DNA from: Oryzias latipes
Taxonomy: Eukaryota > Chordata > Actinopteri > Beloniformes > Adrianichthyidae
Length of the DNA stretch: 64,000 nucleotides
Assembly: GCF_002234675.1 (NCBI RefSeq)
Contig: NC_019867.2
Coordinates: 32,742,385-32,806,384, forward strand
Reading direction: 5' to 3'
Below the pieces are notes generated by a model. That model searched no databases. It saw only the letters and a program-made list of their open reading frames with translations, and had not been told where the DNA came from. Every line of letters starts with the position of its first letter. The first letter of the stretch is position 1. Below are positions 57,128-64,000 of the stretch, piece by piece. A program made the position numbers and the translations under genes.

Positions 57128-60100
57128 GACCACAGGGACGTGGTTTGTCGTGTCGTACGGTTTGTCGTGTCGTGCGGTTTGTCATGTCGTGCGGTTTGAC
57201 GTGCGGTTTGTCGTGTTGTGCGGTTTGACGTGTGGTTTGACGTGTCGTATGGTTTGTCGTGTCGTGCGGTTTGTCGTGTCGTGCGGTTTGACGTGCGGTT
57301 TGACGTGCGGTTTGACGTGCGGTTTGTCGTGTCGTGCGGTTTGACGTGTGGTTTGACGTGTCGTATGGTTTGTCGTGTCTTGTGGTTTGTCGTGTCTTGT
57401 GGTTTGTCGTGTGGTTTGACGTGTCGTGCGGTTTGACGTGTCGTGCGGTTTGTCGTGTGGTTTGACGTGTCGTGCGGTTTGACGTGTCGTGTGGTTTGAC
57501 GTGTCGTGCGGTTTGACGTGTCGTGCGGTTTGACGTGTCGTGTGGTTTGTCGTGTCGTGCGGTTTGTCGTGCGGTTTGACGTGTCGTGCGGTTTGACGTG
57601 TCGTATGGTTTGTCGTGTCTTGTGGTTTGTCGTGTCGTGTGGTTTGACGTGTCGTGCGGTTTGACGTGTCGTGTGGTTTGTCGTGTCGTGCGGTTTGTCG
57701 TGTGGTTTGACGTGTCGTGCGGTTTGACATGTCGTGTCGTTTGTCGTGTCGTGCGGTTTGTCGTGTGGTTTGACGTGTCGTGCGGTTTGACGTGTCGTGT
57801 GGTTTGTCGTGTCGTGCGGTTTGACGTGTGGTTTGACGTGTCGTGCGGTTTGTCGTGTCTTGTGGTTTGTCGTGTCGTGCGGTTTGTCGTGTGGTTTGAC
57901 GTGTCGTGCGGTTTGATATGTCGTATGATTTGTCGTGTCTTGTCGTTTGTCGTGTCGTGCGGTTTGACGTGTCGTGCGGTTTGACGTGTCGTATGGTTTG
58001 TCGTGTCGTGTGGTTTGTCGTGTGGTGCGGTTTGTCGTGTGGTTTGACGTGTCGTGCGGTTTGACGTGTCGTGTGGTTTGTCTTGTCGTGCAGTTTGTCG
58101 TGTCGTGCGGTTTGACATGTCGTGCGGTTTGACGTGTCCTGAGGTTCGACGTGTCGTGCGGTTTGACGTGTCCTGCGGTTTGACGTGTCAATCGGTTTGA
58201 CGTGTCCTGCGGTTTGACGTGTCGTGCGGTTTGTCGTGTCGTGCGGTTTGTCGTGTCATTCGGTTTGACGTGTCGTGCGGTTTGTCGTGTCGTGCGGTTT
58301 GTCGTGTCGTTTGACATGTCGTGCGGTTTGTCGTGTCCTGCGGTTTGACGTGTCATTCGGTTTGACGTGTCCTGCGGTTTGACGTGTCCTGCGGTTTGAC
58401 GTGTCATTCGGTTTGACGTGTCGTGCGGTTTGTCGTGTCGTGCGGTTTGTCGTGTCGTTTGAAATGTCGTGCGGTTTGACGTGTCCTGCGGTTTGACGTG
58501 TCATTCGGTTTGACGTGTCCTGCGGTTTGACGTGTCGTGGGGTTTGTTGTACGGTTTGACGTGTCGTGCGGTTTGTCGTGTCTTGTGGTTTGTCGTGTCG
58601 TAGGGTTTGACGTGTCGTACGGTTTGTCGTGTCGTACGGTTTGACGTGTCAATCGGTTTGACGTGTCCTGCGGTTTGACGTGTCGTGCGGTTTGTCGTGT
58701 CGTGCGGTTTGTCGTGTCATTCGGTTTGACGTGTCGTGCGGTTTGTCGTGTCGTGCAGTTTGTCGTGTCGTTTGACATGTCGTGCGGTTTGTCGTGTCCT
58801 GCGGTTTGACGTGTCATTCGGTTTGACATGTCCTGCGGTTTGACGTGTCCTGCGGTTTGACGTGTCATTCGGTTTGACGTGTCGTGCGGTTTGTCGTGTC
58901 GTGCGGTTTGTCGTGTCGTTTGAAATGTCGTGCGGTTTGACGTGTCCTGCGGTTTGACGTGTCATTCGGTTTGACGTGTCCTGCGGTTTGACGTGTCGTG
59001 GGGTTTGTTGTACGGTTTGACGTGTCGTGCGGTTTGTCGTGTCTTGTGGTTTGTCGTGTCGTAGGGTTTGACGTGTCGTACGGTTTGTCGTGTCGTACGG
59101 TTTGTCGTGTCGTGCGGTTTGTCGTGTTGTGCGGTTTGACGTGTCGTGCGGTTTGTCGTGTGGTTTGTCGTGTTGTTTGACGTGTCGTGCGGTTTGACGT
59201 GTCGTGCGGTTTGACGTGTCGTGCGGTTTGACGTGTCGTACGGTTTGTCGTGTCGTGCGGCTTAACGTGTCATTCGGTTTGACGTGTCGTGCGGTTTGAC
59301 GAGTCGTGCGGTCTGACGTGTCGTGCGGTTTGTCGTGTCGTGTGGTTTGACGTGTCATTCGGTTTGACGTGCAGTTTGTCGTGTGGTTTGTTGTGCGGTT
59401 TGTCGTGTCGTGCGGTTTGACGTGTGGTTTGACGTGTCGTATGGTTTTTCGTGTCTTGTGGTTTGTCGTGTCGTGCGGTTTGTCGTGTGGTTTGACGTGT
59501 CGTGCGGTTTGACGTGCCGTATGGTTTGTTGTGTCTTGTGGTTTGTCGTGCGGTTTGTCGTGTGGTTTGGCGTGTCGTGCGGTTTGACATGTCGTATGGT
59601 TTGTCGTGTCTTGTCGTTTGTCGTGTCGTGCGGTTTGACGTGTGGTTTGACGTGTCGTGCGGTTTGTTGTGTCTTGTCGTTTGTCGAGTCGTGCGGTTTG
59701 TCGTGTGGTTTGACGTGTCGTGCGGTTTGACGTGTCGTATGGTTTGACGTGTCGTGTGGTTTGTCGTATCGTGCGGTTTGTCGTGTGGTTTGACGTGTCG
59801 TGCGGTTTGACGTGTCGTGTGGTTTGACGTGTCGTGCGGTTTGTCATGTCGTGCGGTTTGACGTGCGGTTTGTCGTGTTGTGCGGTTTGACGTGTGGTTT
59901 GACGTGTCGTATGGTTTGTCGTGTCGTGCGGTTTGTCGTGTCGTGCGGTTTGACGTGCGGTTTGACGTGCGGTTTGTCGTGTCGTGCGGTTTGACGTGTG
60001 GTTTGACGTGTCGTATGGTTTGTCGTGTCTTGTGGTTTGTCGTGTCTTGTGGTTTGTCGTGTGGTTTGACGTGTCGTGCGGTTTGACGTGTCGTGCGGTT

Positions 60101-63100
60101 TGTCGTGTGGTTTGACGTGTCGTGCGGTTTGACGTGTCGTGTGGTTTGACATGTCGTGTGGTTTGACGTGTCGTGCGGTTTGACGTGTCGTGTGGTTTGT
60201 CGTGTCGTGCGGTTTGTCGTGCGGTTTGACGTGTCGTGCGGTTTGACGTGTCGTATGGTTTGTCGTGTCTTGTGGTTTGTCGTGTCTTGTGGTTTGACGT
60301 GTCGTGCGGTTTGACGTGTCGTGTGGTTTGTCGTGTCGTGCGGTTTGTCGTGTGGTTTGACGTGTCGTGCGGTTTGACATGTCGTATGGTTTGTCGTGTC
60401 TTGTCGTTTGTCGTGTCGAGCGGTTTGTCGTGTGGTTTGACGTGTCGTGCGGTTTGACGTGTCGTGTGGTTTGTCGTGTCGTGCGGTTTGACGTGTGGTT
60501 TGACGTGTCGTGCGGTTTGTCGTGTCTTGTGGTTTGTCGTGTCGTGCGGTTTGTCGTGTGGTTTGACGTGTCGTGGGGATGGACATGTCGTATGGTTTGT
60601 CGTGTCTTGTCGTTTGTCGTGTCGTGCGGTTTGTCGTGTGGTTTGACGTGTCGTGCGGTTTGACGTGTCGTATGGTTTGTCGTGTCGTGTGGTTTGTCGT
60701 GTCGTGCAGTTTGTCGTGTGGTTTGACGTGTCGTGCGGTTTGACGTGTCGTGTGGTTTGTCGTGTCGTGCAGTCTGTCGTGTCGTGCGGTTTGACATGTC
60801 GTGCGGTTTGACGTGTCCTGCGGTTCGACGTGTCGTGCGGTTTGACGTGTCCTGCGGTTTGACGTGTCAATCGGTTTGACGTGTCCTGCGGTTTGACGTG
60901 TCGTGCGGTTTGTCGTGTCGTGCGGTTTGTCGTGTCGTTTGAAATGTCGTGCGGTTTGACGTGTCCTGCGGTTTGACGTGTCATTCGGTTTGACGTGTCC
61001 TGCGGTTTGACGTGTCGTGGGGTTTGTTGTACGGTTTGACGTGTCGTGCGGTTTGTCGTGTCTTGTGGTTTGTCGTGTCGTAGGGTTTGACGTGTCGTAC
61101 GGTTTGTCGTGTAGTACGGTTTGACGTGTCAATCGGTTTGACGTGTCCTGCGGTTTGACGTGTCGTGCGGTTTGTCGTGTCGTGCGGTTTGTCGTGTCAT
61201 TCGGTTTGACGTGTCGTGCGGTTTGTCGTGTCGTGCGGTTTGTCGTGTCGTTTGACATGTCGTGCGGTTTGTCGTGTCCTGCGGTTTGACGTGTCATTCG
61301 GTTTGACATGTCCTGCGGTTTGACGTGTCCTGCGGTTTGACGTGTCATTCGGTTTGACGTGTCGTGCGGTTTGTCGTGTCGTGCGGTTTGTCGTGTCGTT
61401 TGAAATGTCGTGCGGTTTGACGTGTCCTGCGGTTTGACGTGTCATTCGGTTTGACGTGTCCTGCGGTTTGACGTGTCGTGGGGTTTGTTGTACGGTTTGA
61501 CGTGTCGTGCGGTTTGTCGTGTCTTGTGGTTTGTCGTGTCGTAGGGTTTGACGTGTCGTACGGTTTGTCGTGTCGTACGGTTTGTCGTGTCGTGCGGTTT
61601 GTCATGTTGTGCGGTTTGACGTGTCGTGCGGTTTGTCGTGTGGTTTGTCGTGTTGTTTGACGTGTCGTGCGGTTTGACGTGTCGTGCGGTTTGACGTGTC
61701 GTGCGGTTTGACGTGTCGTACGGTTTGTCGTGTCGTGCGGCTTAACGTGTCATTCGGTTTGACGTGTCGTGCGGTTTGACGAGTCGTGCGGTCTGACGTG
61801 TCGTGCGGTTTGTCGTGTCGTGTGGTTTGACGTGTCATTCGGTTTGACGTGCAGTTTGTCGTGTGGTTTGTTGTGCGGTTTGTCGTGTCGTGCGGTTTGA
61901 CGTGTGGTTTGACGTGTCGTATGGTTTTTCGTGTCTTGTGGTTTGTCATGTCGTGCGGTTTGTCGTGTGGTTTGACGTGTCGTGCGGTTTGACGTGCCGT
62001 ATGGTTTGTTGTGTCTTGTGGTTTGTCGTGCGGTTTGTCGTGTGGTTTGGCGTGTCGTGCGGTTTGACATGTCGTATGGTTTGTCGTGTCTTGTCGTTTG
62101 TCGTGTCGTGCGGTTTGACGTGTGGTTTGACGTGTCGTGCGGTTTGTTGTGTCTTGTCGTTTGTCGAGTCGTGCGGTTTGTCGTGTGGTTTGACGTGTCG
62201 TGCGGTTTGACGTGTCGTATGGTTTGACGTGTCGTGTGGTTTGTCGTATCGTGCGGTTTGTCGTGTGGTTTGACGTGTCGTGCGGTTTGACGTGTCGTGT
62301 GGTTTGACGTGTCGTGCGGTTTGTCATGTCGTGCGGTTTGACGTGCGGTTTGTCGTGTTGTGCGGTTTGACGTGTGGTTTGACGTGTCGTATGGTTTGTC
62401 GTGTCGTGCGGTTTGTCGTGTCGTGCGGTTTGACGTGCGGTTTGACGTGCGGTTTGTCGTGTCGTGCGGTTTGACGTGTGGTTTGACGTGTCGTATGGTT
62501 TGTCGTGTCTTGTGGTTTGTCGTGTCTTGTGGTTTGTCGTGTGGTTTGACGTGTCGTGCGGTTTGACGTGTCGTGCGGTTTGTCGTGTGGTTTGACGTGT
62601 CGTGCGGTTTGACGTGTCGTGTGGTTTGACATGTCGTGTGGTTTGACGTGTCGTGCGGTTTGACGTGTCGTGTGGTTTGTCGTGTCGTGCGGTTTGTCGT
62701 GCGGTTTGACGTGTCGTGCGGTTTGACGTGTCGTATGGTTTGTCGTGTCTTGTGGTTTGTCGTGTCTTGTGGTTTGACGTGTCGTGCGGTTTGACGTGTC
62801 GTGTGGTTTGTCGTGTCGTGCGGTTTGTCGTGTGGTTTGACGTGTCGTGCGGTTTGACATGTCGTATGGTTTGTCGTGTCTTGTCGTTTGTCGTGTCGAG
62901 CGGTTTGTCGTGTGGTTTGACGTGTCGTGCGGTTTGACGTGTCGTGTGGTTTGTCGTGTCGTGCGGTTTGACGTGTGGTTTGACGTGTCGTGCGGTTTGT
63001 CGTGTCTTGTGGTTTGTCGTGTCGTGCGGTTTGTCGTGTGGTTTGACGTGTCGTGGGGATGGACATGTCGTATGGTTTGTCGTGTCTTGTCGTTTGTCGT

Positions 63101-64000
63101 GTCGTGCGGTTTGTCGTGTGGTTTGACGTGTCGTGCGGTTTGACGTGTCGTATGGTTTGTCGTGTCGTGTGGTTTGTCGTGTCGTGCGGTTTGTCGTGTG
63201 GTTTGACGTGTCGTGCGGTTTGACGTGTCGTGTGGTTTGTCGTGTCGTGCAGTTTGTCGTGTCGTGCGGTTTGTCGTGTGGTTTGACGTGTCGTGCGGTT
63301 TGACGTGTCGTATGGTTTGTCGTGTCGTGTGGTTTGTCGTGTCGTGCGGTTTGTCGTGTGGTTTGACGTGTCGTGCGGTTTGACATGTCGTGCGGTTTGA
63401 CGTGTCCTGCGGTTCGACGTGTCGTGCGGTTTGACGTGTCCTGCGGTTTGACGTGTCAATCGGTTTGACGTGTCCTGCGGTTTGACGTGTCGTGCGGTTT
63501 GTCGTGTCGTGCGGTTTGTCGTGTCATTCGGTTTGACGTGTCGTGCGGTTTGTCGTGTCGTGCGGTTTGTCGTGTCGTGCGGTTTGTCGTGTCCTGCGGT
63601 TTGACGCTTCATTCGGTTTGACGTGTCCTGCGGTTTGACGTGTCCTGCGGTTTGACGTGTCATTCGGTTTGACGTGTCGTGCGGTTTGTCGTGTCGTGCG
63701 GTTTGTCGTGTCGTTTGAAATGTCGTGCGGTTTGACGTGTCCTGCTGTTTGACGTGTCATTCGGTTTGTCGTGTCTTGTGGTTTGTCGTGTCGTAGGGTT
63801 TGACGTGTCGTACGGTTTGTCGTGTCGTACGGTTTGTCGTGTCGTGCGGTTTGTCGTGTTGTGCGGTTTGACGTGTCGTGCGGTTTGTCATGTGGTTTGT
63901 CGTGTTGTTTGACGTGTCGTGCGGTTTGACGTGTCGTGCGGTTTGTCGTGTCGTACGGTTTGACATGTCGTGCGGTTTGACGTGTCCTGCGGTTCGACGT
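57128..64000. repeat. 17-bp satellite array inside anxa3
   Basis: At least 6.87 kb of a 17-bp unit, gtgcggtttgacgtgtc, with common variants gtttgtcgtgtc, gtgtggtttg, cctgcgg and cattcgg. The array starts about 290 bp upstream, in gene orientation, of the annexin exon at 56,832 and runs off the right edge. It is therefore most likely within an anxa3 intron. The unit has no minus-strand stop codon and its period is not a multiple of three, so all three minus frames stay open with a 17-residue period (Thr/Arg/His/Lys/Pro). Confidence 0.97.
58541..63190. repeat. 2,480-bp higher-order repeat within the satellite
   Basis: Landmark variants recur with an exact 2,480-bp shift: 'gtttgttgtacgg' at 58,542 and 59,003, then at 61,022 and 61,483. 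The segment 58,541-60,710 is matched almost base for base by 61,021-63,190. After that the second copy carries about 100 bp of extra units. A 461-bp sub-duplication lies at the start of each copy. A related block is also at about 57,180-57,730 (shift about 2,660). Confidence 0.9.

Noticed and set aside
57007..63966. Very long Thr/Arg/His/Lys open frames (up to 755 codons) on the minus strand and Val/Cys-rich frames on the plus strand
   Set aside because: They follow the 17-bp repeat exactly. The unit has no stop in minus frames and a period not divisible by three, so every frame stays open. No splice sites, domain or codon signal.

Overview
The window is vertebrate nuclear DNA, almost certainly from a ray-finned fish. 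It has split genes with GT-AG (and some GC-AG) introns, CAG-rich coding tracts, an L2-clade LINE of the kind common in teleosts, RTE and L1 fragments, many hAT-type and pogo-type miniature transposons, and long minisatellites. I cannot fix the species. The exons of bmp2k, anxa3 and paqr3 match their mammalian counterparts closely. In human the three genes also sit together, with BMP2K and PAQR3 convergent, so this is a conserved synteny block.

Layout. 1-480: a 30-bp minisatellite. 634-4033 (+): the last four exons of paqr3; its 5' part lies outside the window. 5080-26803 (-): complete bmp2k. I reconstructed 16 coding exons totalling 3,132 nt (1,043 codons plus stop), with a GC-rich promoter region at about 26.6-27.6 kb. 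paqr3 and bmp2k end tail to tail, with poly(A) signals about 80 bp apart. 27.6-29.9 kb: an L1 tail with exact target-site duplications, then a THAP-relic element with 8-bp duplications (P-element-like), then an AT-rich tract. 32.6-45.0 kb (-): a gene encoding ankyrin repeats, a coiled coil and a RAMA-like domain, best guess ankrd31-like. Its large intron holds a 5'-truncated L2 LINE at 38.1-39.7 kb, and its last intron holds a TG-rich array. 45-51 kb: intergenic, with an RTE fragment and two hAT-type elements carrying perfect 8-bp duplications. 52.7-56.8 kb (-): nine 3' exons of anxa3, with a 26-bp minisatellite in one intron and an inverted-repeat transposon in the presumed 3' UTR. 57.1 kb to the end: a 17-bp satellite array longer than 6.8 kb, with a nested 2,480-bp higher-order repeat, lying within anxa3 (5' exons not in view).

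The genes have unrelated roles: Golgi Raf trapping (paqr3), endocytic and signalling kinase (bmp2k), probable chromatin or meiotic scaffold (ankyrin/RAMA gene) and Ca2+-dependent phospholipid binding (anxa3). They do not form a functional cluster. The most interesting material is the ankyrin/RAMA gene between bmp2k and anxa3, the apparent excess of GC-AG introns, the P-like element, and the two tandem arrays embedded in anxa3. The very long open frames in those arrays are artefacts of repeat units without stop codons.
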